A stretch of 64,000 nt of DNA from Tenacibaculum sp. 190524A02b (GCF_964036645.1 NZ_OZ038525.1:3104001-3168000), one strand, 5' to 3'; positions 1 through 9,703 are shown, counted from the stretch's first letter. Notes: generated by a model from the letters alone, not told the origin. Made by a program: numbers and translations.

Positions 1-354
1 CATCGCTTCCGCAGAACGGTTAATTGCCATTCTCCATTTTTGACGGAATAATAAAAGTACTGCAGAAATTAATGTACCAGCGTGACCGATACCTACCCAC
101 CATACGAAGTTGGTAATATCCCATGCCCAACCAATGTTTTTACTTAATCCCCATACACCAATACCAGTTCCTACGGTGTAGAAGATACATCCAAATCCCC
201 ATAACATTGCTGCTAAAGCGATATAGAATGCTATATACCAATTTTTGTTTGCTTTTCCTTCAATAGGTCTAGCTATATCCTCAGTAATATCATGATAAGA
301 TTTCTCACCAAGTATTAAAGGTTCTCTATAAGATGATTCGTAATGAGACGACAT
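1..354 (-). CDS. actC: ActC-like NrfD-family membrane subunit of alternative complex III (partial)
   Basis: The first 118 codons are visible, starting with ATG at 354; the rest lies off the left edge. The N-terminus is cytoplasmic-looking and is followed by hydrophobic helices containing WNY-type aromatic and glycine-rich stretches (for example GIGHAGTLISAVLLLFRQKWR), as in NrfD/PsrC-type quinol-interacting subunits. In alternative complex III this integral membrane subunit oxidises quinol and passes electrons to the iron-sulfur subunit ActB. It starts 23 bp downstream of the actB stop in the same direction, so it is co-transcribed with actA and actB. Family assignment is strong because of the order cytochrome c, Fe-S/molybdopterin-like, NrfD. 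The protein is incomplete, so catalytic residues cannot be checked. Confidence 0.88.
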   Translation of the reverse strand, partial: MSSHYESSYREPLILGEKSYHDITEDIARPIEGKANKNWYIAFYIALAAMLWGFGCIFYTVGTGIGVWGLSKNIGWAWDITNFVWWVGIGHAGTLISAVLLLFRQKWRMAINRSAEAM

Positions 355-377
355 AATCTATTTTCTTATAATTTTAA

Positions 378-3300
378 TTAAGCTTCGTTTGTATTTCTTA
401 CTTTCACTTGATACACTACGTTTGGTTTTGTACCGATGTAATCTAACACGTGGAAAGCTCTTCTATCTTCTTTTAAATGCGCTACTGCATCTTCTGAATT
501 GTTCACATCACCAAACACCATTGCTCCTGTAGAACAAGCTTGAGAACAAGCCGTTTGGAATTCATCTTTCTTAACTGCTCTACCTTCTTTCTTAGCCTTT
601 AAGATAGTAGCTTGTGTCATTTGAATACACATAGAACATTTTTCCATAACTCCTCTTGAACGAACAACTACGTCTGGGTTTAACACCATTTTTCCGTACT
701 CATTATTCATATTGAAGTCAAATTCTTCGTTTTCTGCATAGTTAAACCAGTTGAAACGACGTACTCTATATGGACAGTTGTTTGCACAATAACGTGTACC
801 TACACAACGGTTATATGCCATGTGGTTTTGACCTTGACGACCGTGAGATGTTGCCGCTACAGGACATACTGTTTCACATGGTGCATGGTTACAGTGCTGA
901 CACATCATTGGTTGAAAAGCAACTTGAGGGTTCTCTGCTGGGTTTTCTAACGCATCAAATAAATCACCTCTACTTAAACCTAATACCTTCTCAGTATAAA
1001 GTCTCTCAACTTCTTGATTTGGTACATTAGGGTTTTGCTTCTTAAACTCTTCTAATGTTATTTTAGCTTGCTTCTTATCGTGTTGTCTGTCTTCAACAGT
1101 TGAAGAATAGTAACGATCAATACGTAACCAAGCCATATCTCTACCAACTCTTACTTCATCTTTACCAACAACTGGAACATTGTTTTCTGCATGACATGCT
1201 ACTACACACGCCCCACAACCTGTACAAGATGTTAAATCAATAGATAAATTAAAATGGTGTCCAATACTTCTATCATGATCATCCCATAAATCAATTTTAC
1301 TTCCTTCTGTTTCTTGGTGATCATATGAAACCATGAAAGGCTTATTCCAAGTATGTTTAGGATCTAATGATTTATTATTTACTTCTTTTAAAGAAGCTTC
1401 TCTTAAAATATCATGACGCCCAGCAAGTGTACTTTGTACTTGCATACAAGCAAACTTGTGCCATCCTGAAGTTTTTTCTATAGAAACATTGTATTGAACA
1501 TTGTTTCCGTTTTTATATAATGAATAGGCGTTTACACCTACTTGCATTTCTTCTTTTAATCCTTGCTTTCTACCATACCCTAAAGCTAATCCTAACGACC
1601 CTGGTGCTTGACCTGGTTGAATCATTACTGGTACATTCTCTAAAGCTACTCCGTTTACAGTTACCTTAGCATAATTACCATCAATAGCTCCGTTATCTTT
1701 TACTGGATTTGCAAAACCTAACTTCTTAGCATCTGCCATAGACATAGTTAAGTAATTATCCCAAGAAGCTCTGGTTAAAGGATCTGGCAACTCTTGTAAC
1801 CAAGGGTTATTGGCTTGCTTACCGTCTCCTAATGCTGTTGATGAATATAATTTTAATTCAAATCCAGAAGACTTAACAGAAGCTACTAATCCGTTTGCTA
1901 CTGCTACAATATCAAATACTGTTTCTTCAGTTTCTTCTTGTTTAGGCACTTCTACTTCCTCAACAACTACTTCAGGCTTAAAGAATCCATCATGTAAAGC
2001 TTGATTCCAAGACTTTCCGCCTAAAACATTGGTTGCCCAAAACTCCTTTAACGTATCGTAATAGTTCTTTGCTCCTCCAGACCATTTTAATAACGTATCT
2101 TGTAATTGACGTGTATTAAATAAAGGTTGAATAGTAGGCTGCATTAAACTATATACACCATTAGTAGTCATTACATCTCCCCAGCTTTCTAAGTTATGAG
2201 GAGCTGGTAATGTATATTGTGATGCATTTGCTGTAGCATCGTTTTGAGTTCCAATTGCTACAGAAAGTGACAATTTAGCTAAACCAGCTTTAAAATCAGC
2301 GGCATTTGCTAATGTATAAACAGGGTTTACATTATAAGTAATTAAACCTTTAACGTTTCCTGATTTCATATCAGCTACTAACTTAGCTACTTCTGCATCG
2401 TTACCTTGGCGTGTTAAGTTAACTGCTTTAGTATCTAAAATTTCACTATTTAATGCTTTGTTGATTGCTAAAGCTAATAACTGTGCATTTTTATCATTAA
2501 TTCCAGTTACTACTACTGCTTTTGAACCTGCTTTTTTAAGATCAATAGCTAACTTTTTAATCTCAGCATCAAATGCTGTAGCTTTAGAAGGTAAATTACC
2601 TCCAACAATGGCATTATATAAATTTAAAAGTGCATATACTTGATCAGATGGCTTCGCAACAATTCTCTTATCTGCATTAGACCCTGTCAAGGACATGTTA
2701 CCTTCTATTTGAACATGATAAGACATTTTACCTGTCTCAACTCTACGTCCATCTGTATAAGACTTTTCATAACCTCCTTGCCAATCTCCAATAAAATCAG
2801 CACCAATTGAAGCTATAACTTCTGCCTTACTAAAGTCATAATTTGGTAAAGCACGTTTTCCATACATTGTTTCAAAAGCATCTAAAGAAGCACTTTCAGA
2901 AATTGCATCATAAACAACATGCTTAATATTAGGGTATGCTGCTACAAAATCAGCAATTACCTTTTCAGTAGATGGACTTGCCAATGTACCTGTTAATAAC
3001 ACTACAGGAGCATTTGCAGTTTTTAGCTGATTTAGTTTTGCGATAATTTCTTTATCAGCATTCGCCCAAGTTATTTGAGTTTCTCCTTTTCTTGGTTCTT
3101 TTAAACGCAACCTTTCATCATATAATGATAAAACAGATGCTTGTGTACGTGCATTGGTCTCTCCTCCTGCCTCTTTGTTTGGCATAATTTGAATTGGACG
3201 CCCCTCACGTGTTTTAACTAACACATTTGCAAAATCAAAACCATCAGCAATAGTAGTTGCATACCAATCCGCAACACCTACAACAATATCATTAGGTTGT

Positions 3301-3545
3301 ACTACATAAGGAATTGATTTTCTTACTGGACCTTCACATGCTGCTAACGAAGCGGCTGCTGTGGTAAATCCAACATACTTTAAAAAATCTCTACGTGAAG
3401 TTGATGTGTTTTCTAAAGTTTCTTTATCTCCTAAAAACTCACCAGTAGGAATTTCTTGTACAAACTCTTGACTACGTAGCGTTTCAACAACGGAACTTTC
3501 TTTAAGTTCTTCAACACTTTGCCAGTATTTTTTGTTTGAAGCCAT
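378..3545 (-). CDS. actB: ActB: TAT-signal iron-sulfur / molybdopterin-oxidoreductase-like subunit of alternative complex III
   Basis: 1055 aa. A twin-arginine-type signal (RRDFLK near residue 50) followed by a short Ala-rich segment and Cys targets it outside the cytoplasm; the position well inside the N-terminus is typical of the Bacteroidetes form. Residues about 80-700 resemble a molybdopterin oxidoreductase fold, which in ActB carries no molybdenum cofactor. The C-terminal part is a ferredoxin-like module with cysteine clusters near residue 777 (CTGCGACVVAC), 882 (CQHCNHAPCETVC), about 920 (CVGTRYCANNCPY) and 971 (CSMC), enough for several Fe-S clusters. It accepts electrons from the NrfD-like ActC and donates to cytochrome c subunits, substituting for the bc1 complex. 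It lies between actA (31 bp upstream) and actC. Confidence 0.95.
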   Translation of the reverse strand: MASNKKYWQSVEELKESSVVETLRSQEFVQEIPTGEFLGDKETLENTSTSRRDFLKYVGFTTAAASLAACEGPVRKSIPYVVQPNDIVVGVADWYATTIADGFDFANVLVKTREGRPIQIMPNKEAGGETNARTQASVLSLYDERLRLKEPRKGETQITWANADKEIIAKLNQLKTANAPVVLLTGTLASPSTEKVIADFVAAYPNIKHVVYDAISESASLDAFETMYGKRALPNYDFSKAEVIASIGADFIGDWQGGYEKSYTDGRRVETGKMSYHVQIEGNMSLTGSNADKRIVAKPSDQVYALLNLYNAIVGGNLPSKATAFDAEIKKLAIDLKKAGSKAVVVTGINDKNAQLLALAINKALNSEILDTKAVNLTRQGNDAEVAKLVADMKSGNVKGLITYNVNPVYTLANAADFKAGLAKLSLSVAIGTQNDATANASQYTLPAPHNLESWGDVMTTNGVYSLMQPTIQPLFNTRQLQDTLLKWSGGAKNYYDTLKEFWATNVLGGKSWNQALHDGFFKPEVVVEEVEVPKQEETEETVFDIVAVANGLVASVKSSGFELKLYSSTALGDGKQANNPWLQELPDPLTRASWDNYLTMSMADAKKLGFANPVKDNGAIDGNYAKVTVNGVALENVPVMIQPGQAPGSLGLALGYGRKQGLKEEMQVGVNAYSLYKNGNNVQYNVSIEKTSGWHKFACMQVQSTLAGRHDILREASLKEVNNKSLDPKHTWNKPFMVSYDHQETEGSKIDLWDDHDRSIGHHFNLSIDLTSCTGCGACVVACHAENNVPVVGKDEVRVGRDMAWLRIDRYYSSTVEDRQHDKKQAKITLEEFKKQNPNVPNQEVERLYTEKVLGLSRGDLFDALENPAENPQVAFQPMMCQHCNHAPCETVCPVAATSHGRQGQNHMAYNRCVGTRYCANNCPYRVRRFNWFNYAENEEFDFNMNNEYGKMVLNPDVVVRSRGVMEKCSMCIQMTQATILKAKKEGRAVKKDEFQTACSQACSTGAMVFGDVNNSEDAVAHLKEDRRAFHVLDYIGTKPNVVYQVKVRNTNEA

Positions 3546-3576
3546 TTATATACGTGTTTTTCTACTTTCTAATTGA

Positions 3577-4872
3577 TTAATAGTGGCACTTACCACACTC
3601 TTTTCCTCCTAACTGCGCAATTGTCACTTGCTCTACACCGTACTTCTTCGCTAATTCTTTATGAATCTTAGCGTAGTACTCATTCCCCTTCAAGTCAACC
3701 TTAGTTTCCTTGTGACAATCAATACACCAACCCATTGTTAATGGTGAATGTTGGTATACTTCATCCATCTCCTCTACAGGACCATGACACTTTTGACACT
3801 TCACTCCAGCTACTGTTACGTGTTGTGAGTGATTGAAATACGCAAAATCTGGTAAATTATGTACTCTAATCCATTTTACTGGTTTAGTTTTCCCTGTATA
3901 TTCTAATTTTTCAGCATCCCAACCAGCAGCTTCATATATTTTAGCAATCTCTTTATCTAATTGCTTTTTACCTAACTTCACTCCATCGTGCTCTACCTGT
4001 AAACCATCGGCTACTTCAGAAATATTCTTATGACAGTTCATACAAACATTTACAGAAGGAATTCCTGAGTGCTTACTATGTTTAGCCGCTGAGTGACAGT
4101 ATTGACACTCAATCTTATTGTCTCCAGCATGTACTTTATGTGAAAACGCAATTGGCTGTACTGGCTGATACCCTTCATCAACACCAACTTTAAATAACGT
4201 ACCGAACAATACATACGCCGTCATTAATGCTCCAAAAATCACAAACAACACATGTAAAAATGTATTCTTTTTAATTCCTTGCCACAACTCAGCAGACTGC
4301 CCTAATAAACCTGGGGTTTTTGGCGCTCCTTTTAACTCACTAATTGTTTTTAATAAACTAGCAATAATTAAAAACGCTACAATTATAGCTGCTGCTAAAA
4401 TGTAAATTAACCATTTTGGACCGCCATTACCACCTCCATTACTACCATCTGAACCTGAACCAGGAGGAGGAGTCTTTACAATTTCCCCAACAGTCGTATA
4501 ATATAGAATATCATCAATATTCTTATCAGTTAACTGAGGAAAAGCAGTCATGTTTGACCCTTTGTACTCATCATAAATAGCGATTGCATCCTTATCTCCA
4601 GATGCTCTCAAAGCAGCATTATCTTTAATCCATGCTTTTAACCAATCATTTCCTCTTCTATCTTCAACCTTACCTAAAGCAGGCCCAACTAGCTTCTTAT
4701 CTAACTTATGACATGAAGCACAAAGAGACTTAAATAATTTTTTCCCTTCTTTTTGACGTGCCTCATCTACATCTTGTGAATAGGCAGAAAAACTTAGTAA
4801 AAAGATTAAAAAGAAAGCTAAACTCTGTAAGAGTGTTTGAGTTGATTTACTGTGATGTTTCACACTTTTCAT
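3577..4872 (-). CDS. actA: ActA-like multiheme cytochrome c, monoheme domain fused to pentaheme domain
   Basis: 431 aa with a signal-peptide-like N-terminus. One CASCH motif near residue 52 lies in a monoheme class-I cytochrome c domain. Two hydrophobic segments follow (about 150-172 and 205-225). Then come five CxxCH motifs in the C-terminal third (CQYCH, CMNCH, CQKCH, CIDCH, CGKCH, the last at the very end). Six hemes are therefore predicted. In the characterised complex the pentaheme ActA and the monoheme ActE are separate proteins, so this looks like both in one chain. First gene of the act operon, with a TACTTTTG promoter box about 85 bp upstream. It should carry electrons from ActB to a terminal oxidase or soluble cytochrome. 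Confidence 0.92.
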   Translation of the reverse strand: MKSVKHHSKSTQTLLQSLAFFLIFLLSFSAYSQDVDEARQKEGKKLFKSLCASCHKLDKKLVGPALGKVEDRRGNDWLKAWIKDNAALRASGDKDAIAIYDEYKGSNMTAFPQLTDKNIDDILYYTTVGEIVKTPPPGSGSDGSNGGGNGGPKWLIYILAAAIIVAFLIIASLLKTISELKGAPKTPGLLGQSAELWQGIKKNTFLHVLFVIFGALMTAYVLFGTLFKVGVDEGYQPVQPIAFSHKVHAGDNKIECQYCHSAAKHSKHSGIPSVNVCMNCHKNISEVADGLQVEHDGVKLGKKQLDKEIAKIYEAAGWDAEKLEYTGKTKPVKWIRVHNLPDFAYFNHSQHVTVAGVKCQKCHGPVEEMDEVYQHSPLTMGWCIDCHKETKVDLKGNEYYAKIHKELAKKYGVEQVTIAQLGGKECGKCHY

Positions 4873-4954
4873 ACTATAAAATATAAATTTTGTATCTATT
4901 TTGGTACAATTTTTTCTGTAACTTTACTTTAAAAACAGGTTACAGAAAGTTGCA

Positions 4955-4962
4955 CAAAAGTA
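4955..4962 (-). promoter_or_regulatory. -7 promoter box of the act operon
   Basis: On the minus strand this reads TACTTTTG, matching the Bacteroidetes -7 consensus TAnnTTTG, about 83 bp upstream of the actA start. No clear TTG is seen at the -33 spacing. A single, well-placed box; moderate support. Confidence 0.5.
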
Positions 4963-5062
4963 CTACTTCTGTCTAAATTGTGAAATGTTAAGAGTTTCCT
5001 AATTTGTAATTTATATCTATTCTAAATAACACTTGTGAACAATGTATTATTTAACAAGTCGT

Positions 5063-5070
5063 TACTTTTG
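5063..5070 (+). promoter_or_regulatory. -7 promoter box of the SPOR-domain gene
   Basis: TACTTTTG lies 18 bp before the ATG at 5089 and matches TAnnTTTG. The resulting 5' leader would be about 12 nt, which is usual for Flavobacteriia. Confidence 0.5.
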
Positions 5071-5088
5071 TAAAAAGCAAAGTCACTT

Positions 5089-5451
5089 ATGAAAAGTAAA
5101 CATCAAATATTCTTTTTCTTATTCATTTTTATAAGCTTCACTATTAATAGTATAGCTCAATCTAATTATAAAGATACAAAAGCTATTCATAAATTGATAG
5201 AGAAAAAGAGAGAATATAATAAAACTAATAAAACTGGATTTAGAATTCAGTTGTACAATGGTTTAGAAAAAAGAGCCAAAAGCATTAAACACCGATTCCA
5301 ATTAGAGTTTCCTGATATCAGCACACACCTAGCTTACAAGAGTCCTGAATGGAAAATTCAAGTTGGTTATTTTAAAACACGTTTAGATGCTGATAGAGCT
5401 TTAAATAAGATACGTGAAAAATTTTCTGGTGCCATCGTGATACCTATGTAA
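5089..5451 (+). CDS. Secreted SPOR-domain protein
   Basis: 120 aa. A hydrophobic signal peptide (residues about 5-23, ending NSIAQ) exports it. Residues about 48-118 form one SPOR domain (starting GFRIQLYNG and ending GAIVIP), a fold that binds denuded peptidoglycan glycan strands at division sites. There is almost nothing else in the protein. It is transcribed divergently from the act operon and ends 12 bp before the convergent CvpA gene. The family call is good; the exact cell-envelope role is unknown. Confidence 0.85.
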   Translation: MKSKHQIFFFLFIFISFTINSIAQSNYKDTKAIHKLIEKKREYNKTNKTGFRIQLYNGLEKRAKSIKHRFQLEFPDISTHLAYKSPEWKIQVGYFKTRLDADRALNKIREKFSGAIVIPM

Positions 5452-5463
5452 TTAACAACAAAA

Positions 5464-5991
5464 CTATACTGATTGGTTATCCATATCAGAATTTTGCTTC
5501 TTCTTTTCTTCATCTTTAATTATAGATGGAAATATAGTGGGAGCAATTTTTTTTACGGGCTTATACAAAATAGATTCATCTAAACTTTCCTGACTTACAA
5601 AAGGGATTGTATTATTCATTTTTCCAAAGAATATAAACAACACACTTAATATCAAGCCTATTTTCAAAGCCCCAAATACACCTCCAAGTATTTTATTTAA
5701 AATTCCTAAAGAAGCAAAATCAGCAATTTTAGTCAACACTTTTCCTAATAAGGCAATTACAATTATTATTACCACAAATGTACCTGCAAAGGCAGCTAAA
5801 GAAATATATTTTTCATCCCAGCTTACACTATTTTTAAGCCAGTCACCTATAAAATACGAAAAATGTATAGCTCCGTAAACACCCGCTACTAATGCTACTA
5901 AAGAAGCAACTTCAACAAACAACCCTTTCATCAACCCTCGTACAAAACCAAACAGCAATAAAGCTGCAATAATGATATCAAATGTCCCCAT
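5464..5991 (-). CDS. CvpA family membrane protein
   Basis: 175 aa with four predicted membrane segments in the first about 125 residues and a charged cytoplasmic tail (Lys/Glu-rich). The opening (FDIIIAALLLFGFVRGLMKG) is characteristic of the CvpA/colicin V production family, whose members are small inner-membrane proteins. Some of them affect envelope stress or bacteriocin export; the function here is not settled. It converges with the SPOR gene and has no obvious operon partner. Confidence 0.85.
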   Translation of the reverse strand: MGTFDIIIAALLLFGFVRGLMKGLFVEVASLVALVAGVYGAIHFSYFIGDWLKNSVSWDEKYISLAAFAGTFVVIIIVIALLGKVLTKIADFASLGILNKILGGVFGALKIGLILSVLFIFFGKMNNTIPFVSQESLDESILYKPVKKIAPTIFPSIIKDEEKKKQNSDMDNQSV

Positions 5992-6072
5992 TTTTTTTAA
6001 TTTTCTTTAATTATTAAGTTATAAAGCAGTAGCAGAATTTTTATTCTTACACAAATATAACTAACTCGTTTG

Positions 6073-6080
6073 TATCTTTG
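6073..6080 (+). promoter_or_regulatory. -7 promoter box that decides the start of the next gene
   Basis: TATCTTTG matches TAnnTTTG and lies inside the longest possible reading frame, which could otherwise open with TTG at 6070. The box makes the ATG at 6109 the likely start. Confidence 0.55.
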
Positions 6081-6108
6081 TTGCTTTTATAAAATAACGG
6101 ATAAAAAG

Positions 6109-6450
6109 ATGGAGTTAAAAGAAAAGTGGGAACTTATTTTAGAAAAACTTTCTTCTCAGTTTGCTGATGGTGACACTATAGATGTGGATGGTATACTATA
6201 TTTAATAGGTGTACAAGAATTAGGCAAAGGACATCAGAGCTTTAAGAAAGATGAGAAAATCAATTTAATGCATATAGCAATATGTAAGCTTTTAGAACCA
6301 TATGGTTATTATGAATTTGACTATTTTGATGATGACGGCTGGCCACATTATAAAACAGTTAATGAATTACCTAGTTTAAAACCTGGAGAACAATCTGTTT
6401 TAATAAAAGAAGCTATTATCAATTATTTTGAGTCTTTAGACTTTTTATAA
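6109..6450 (+). CDS. Conserved hypothetical cytoplasmic protein
   Basis: 113 aa when started at ATG 6109; an upstream TTG at 6070 is rejected because it overlaps the promoter box. The protein is acidic, has no signal or membrane segment, and contains an aromatic-acidic stretch (YYEFDYFDDDGWPHY) and a helical N-terminus. I recognise this as a family common in Flavobacteriia but of no known function. It stands alone between CvpA and the thioredoxin-like gene. Confidence 0.75.
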   Translation: MELKEKWELILEKLSSQFADGDTIDVDGILYLIGVQELGKGHQSFKKDEKINLMHIAICKLLEPYGYYEFDYFDDDGWPHYKTVNELPSLKPGEQSVLIKEAIINYFESLDFL

Positions 6451-6642
6451 AGCCTTTTTTGTACCTTCCTTTATAAGTAACTATAAAACGTCTTGTTATT
6501 TTAATAAACTGTTATATATTTACTGGCAAATAACGTTCTTTTTTGTTTAGTTCTAAAAGAATTTACATTTTTGGTACACTTCTTGAAATAGAAACAACAA
6601 ACAAAACGTTTTAACCCTTAATAATAACTTTATCAAAACATT

Positions 6643-8016
6643 ATGATGAAAAAATTAATGAGCCTGATAGTTTTAGTAACCTCAATAGCAAATGCTCAAT
6701 ACTCTGTTAGAGGTACCATGACTCCTCCTGATAAAGGAGATTGGGTTATGCTTCATAAACTTCAAGGTGTTACCCCAAAATACATTGCCAACACTACTAT
6801 TAAATTTGATACTGTTAATGTTGGCGGAGATAAACAAGTTTTAGGTAAATTCTCTTTAGAACTCCCTAAAAATGCAGAATCTGGTGTTTATCGCGCAACT
6901 TACAGAAATAAAGGTGCTGGATTTGTTGACTTCCTTTTTAACAAAGAAAATGTTGAATTTATCTTCAACCCTAAATTCCCAGATCAATCTGTAGTTTTTA
7001 CAAGTTCTAGAGAAAATAAGTTATACAATGAGTATCTTGAAGCTTATGCTCTTATCCAAAAAAAGATAGACTCTCTTCAAATGGAGTATTTAAAAACTTT
7101 GGCAAAAGACACTAAAAGAGCTTATAAAAAAGAACTTAATAACTTAGAGGATTTACAAGAGTTATACGAAAACAAGTCCGAAGGAATGTTAACTCATGAA
7201 TTCATTAAGGCTTCGCAGCGTTACAATCCAAGTAGTATTATTGATAATATGCCAGACTACATGTCTTCAACCATGGATAACTTCTTTAAGTTTGTAAATT
7301 TTGACAATAAAACTTTATACCAATCATCTTTTTTAGTTGACCGTGTTAATGACTATGTTTTCTACTTAAACTCTTCTGAAGATCAAATAACTCAGCAAGA
7401 GTTGTACAAGAAATCTATTAACAGAGTAATGGACATTATTGGTAACAAAAGAGTAAAAAAAGAAATTCTTGAGTTTTTAGTAAATACCTATGCTGAAAGA
7501 AGAAATTCTGAAATTGTAGACTGGTTGTTTAGTGAATATTATGACAAACTATCAAATAAGGATAGCTCTTTTAAAGCTAAAAAATTAGATCAATTAAGTG
7601 TATCTGTTGGTAGACCTGCTCCTGACTTTTCATGGAAAGAAAATGGTAAAGATTATAGATTATCTACCTTAAATGAGAAGCAATATTATTTGATGATTTT
7701 CTGGAGTACTGCTTGTCCTCACTGTGTAAAAGAGATTCCTGAAGTTCATAGCTTCATGCAAAGTTTCTCAAATACTTCTGTAATTTCATTTGCAATTGAA
7801 GATAATGATGTTGAGTTTAATAAATTTAAACAAAAACTTCCAGGATGGCACAATGTAATTGGTACGCATCCTACCTATAAGTTTGATAACGAAATAGTAA
7901 AAAAGTACAAGATTGATGCAACACCTACTTATTTTGTATTAGATGCCAATAAAAAAATAATTGCAGTACCTAATACTGTTAAGGATGTTCAACAATTTTT
8001 CAAGAACTTAAAATAA
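6643..8016 (+). CDS. TlpA-like secreted thioredoxin-fold protein
   Basis: 457 aa with a signal peptide (residues 1-19, ending ANAQ). The first about 320 residues form a helical Bacteroidetes-specific region, often annotated as DUF4369/DUF5106-like. Residues about 325-457 are an AhpC/TSA-thioredoxin domain with the redox motif CPHC in FWSTACPHC, which fits a periplasmic thiol-disulfide oxidoreductase. The cis-proline context (ATPTYFVLD) is present. A 13-bp hairpin follows 20 bp after the stop. Substrate unknown. Confidence 0.85.
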   Translation: MMKKLMSLIVLVTSIANAQYSVRGTMTPPDKGDWVMLHKLQGVTPKYIANTTIKFDTVNVGGDKQVLGKFSLELPKNAESGVYRATYRNKGAGFVDFLFNKENVEFIFNPKFPDQSVVFTSSRENKLYNEYLEAYALIQKKIDSLQMEYLKTLAKDTKRAYKKELNNLEDLQELYENKSEGMLTHEFIKASQRYNPSSIIDNMPDYMSSTMDNFFKFVNFDNKTLYQSSFLVDRVNDYVFYLNSSEDQITQQELYKKSINRVMDIIGNKRVKKEILEFLVNTYAERRNSEIVDWLFSEYYDKLSNKDSSFKAKKLDQLSVSVGRPAPDFSWKENGKDYRLSTLNEKQYYLMIFWSTACPHCVKEIPEVHSFMQSFSNTSVISFAIEDNDVEFNKFKQKLPGWHNVIGTHPTYKFDNEIVKKYKIDATPTYFVLDANKKIIAVPNTVKDVQQFFKNLK

Positions 8017-8037
8017 AAAATAATCACCATTTTACAA

Positions 8038-8066
8038 AAAAGAGTTAAGCTTAGCTTAGCTCTTTT
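8038..8066. terminator. Intrinsic terminator after the TlpA-like gene
   Basis: Arms 8038-8050 and 8054-8066 pair over 13 bp (one T.G) with a 3-nt loop, and the right arm ends in a T run. Confidence 0.65.
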
Positions 8067-8232
8067 TGCTTTTAACACCATTTCTGATATAAATCACACT
8101 CAAAATAAAAGTAGTTTAATTGAGGATTAGATGAAGCAAGAAACTAAAGTATAACCGAACTACAGTTTCTGTTTTATTTTATATTAATTAAAAAGAGTCA
8201 GTTTAATTGAGCTATTTTGTATTAAAACCGCT

Positions 8233-8592
8233 TTAGAAATACAAGAAAGCGTCTTCAATATACTCTATTGTATGTTTTTTATTCATACACACAATAGCTA
8301 TAATGTCAAATTGTACCTCTACATCTATATCTTTACTTTCTATATATTCATTAATTGCACTGACTAATAGTTTTATTTTTTTAGTGCTAATAAAATCCTG
8401 AGGATTTCCAAAGTAACTAGAAGAACGTGTTTTTACCTCTACCACTGAAAGTATATCATTTTTCAAAGCAATTATATCAATTTCAGCTTTTTGAAAACGG
8501 TAATTTTTTTCAAGAATTTTAAATCCGTTTTTCTTTAAAAACTCCTCTGCCAACTCTTCTCCTTTCTTTCCTAATTCATTGTGCTCAGCCAT
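8233..8592 (-). CDS. YraN family (UPF0102) endonuclease-like protein
   Basis: 119 aa, the full family length. The N-terminus (LGKKGEELAEEFLKKNG), the nuclease-fold signature (EIDIIALKNDILSVVEVKTRS) and the C-terminal sheet are typical of UPF0102, a PD-(D/E)xK-like fold with E, D and ExK residues present. The family's substrate is uncertain. The start is 6 bp from the stop of the LD-carboxypeptidase gene upstream, so the two form an operon. Confidence 0.9.
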   Translation of the reverse strand: MAEHNELGKKGEELAEEFLKKNGFKILEKNYRFQKAEIDIIALKNDILSVVEVKTRSSSYFGNPQDFISTKKIKLLVSAINEYIESKDIDVEVQFDIIAIVCMNKKHTIEYIEDAFLYF

Positions 8593-8598
8593 AGATGA

Positions 8599-9585
8599 TT
8601 ATTTAAAAATCAATTTTGACTCTTGATCTTTTATTTCTAACTCAACATTTCTTCCCATAATCAACGCTCTATTATCTGGTTCATGTCCTGCAGGGAAATC
8701 AAATAGTACTGGTATATTCTTAGGCAATACTTCTAGTATTAACTGTTTTATAGAGCTTCCCCAAGGGGTCGTATTTTTTTTAATTTTTGTCATATCACCA
8801 ACAACTACCGCCTTAATTTTTGTAAAATACCCTGCTCTTTTCAAACTTTGCAACATTCTATCTATGCTATACTTATACTCACCTATTTCTTCAATAAATA
8901 AAATCTTACCTTCTGTTGACATTTGACTCTCTGAGCCTAACATAGATGTCAATATTGCTATATTTCCTCCTATTAGCTCACCAGAAACATTTCCTTTTCT
9001 ATTGTATTTAGACGGAGTAATCTCATAACTTAACCTCTCTCCAAATAATGCTTTTTTAAACGTTGAGATTGTATGAGGAATATCCTCCTTTTTATCCTGC
9101 ATACTTGTTCCCATCATAGCATGTAAAGTTTCTATTCCTAAGTTATGAATATGGTTATGAAATGCCGTTATATCAGAATACCCTATTACCCATTTAGGAC
9201 TATCTTTAAACTTTGAAAAATCTAATTTATCTAATATTCTTACAGAACCATAACCTCCCCGTGCGCACCAAATAGCTTTAACATTTGGATTATCCATTGC
9301 CTCCTGAAAATCTTGACAACGCTCATCATCTGTTCCTGCAAAATGATTTCCTTGATTAAACATATGTTTTCCATACACAACCTTTAATCCCCAATCTTCT
9401 AATAATTGTTTAGCCTTATCTATTACATTTTTCCTATTCTTTAAAATTCCAGCCGGAGCCACTAATGCTACGGTATCTCCTTTTTGTAAATAAGGCGGCG
9501 TTACTAACTTCATAGTTTGAGCTTTTGAAAACATTGATGAAATCATCATTATAAAAACCAAAAGTATGTTTCTTTTTTTCATCAT
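8599..9585 (-). CDS. LD-carboxypeptidase (peptidase S66 family)
   Basis: 328 aa with an N-terminal signal peptide (ending FSKAQ). The S66 serine peptidase fold is visible: nucleophile Ser in GYSDITAFH, Glu in IEEIGE, and His in PAGHEPDN near the C-terminus. The enzyme removes the terminal D-Ala from tetrapeptide muropeptides in cell-wall recycling; the signal peptide places this copy outside the cytoplasm. Likely co-transcribed with the yraN-like gene. Divergent from metG. Confidence 0.9.
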   Translation of the reverse strand: MMKKRNILLVFIMMISSMFSKAQTMKLVTPPYLQKGDTVALVAPAGILKNRKNVIDKAKQLLEDWGLKVVYGKHMFNQGNHFAGTDDERCQDFQEAMDNPNVKAIWCARGGYGSVRILDKLDFSKFKDSPKWVIGYSDITAFHNHIHNLGIETLHAMMGTSMQDKKEDIPHTISTFKKALFGERLSYEITPSKYNRKGNVSGELIGGNIAILTSMLGSESQMSTEGKILFIEEIGEYKYSIDRMLQSLKRAGYFTKIKAVVVGDMTKIKKNTTPWGSSIKQLILEVLPKNIPVLFDFPAGHEPDNRALIMGRNVELEIKDQESKLIFK

Positions 9586-9672
9586 AGATTTCTGTTTTTA
9601 ATGTTAAAATTGGTAAAAACTGTAAAAAGTAAATGTACCCATTTTATAACAGTTTAAAAAATAGCTTTTTCG

Positions 9673-9680
9673 TACTTTTG
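9673..9680 (+). promoter_or_regulatory. -7 promoter box of metG
   Basis: TACTTTTG followed by CGC, 23 bp before the metG ATG; matches TAnnTTTG. Confidence 0.55.
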
Positions 9681-9703
9681 CGCTTTAATTTTAGTATAAA
9701 ACA

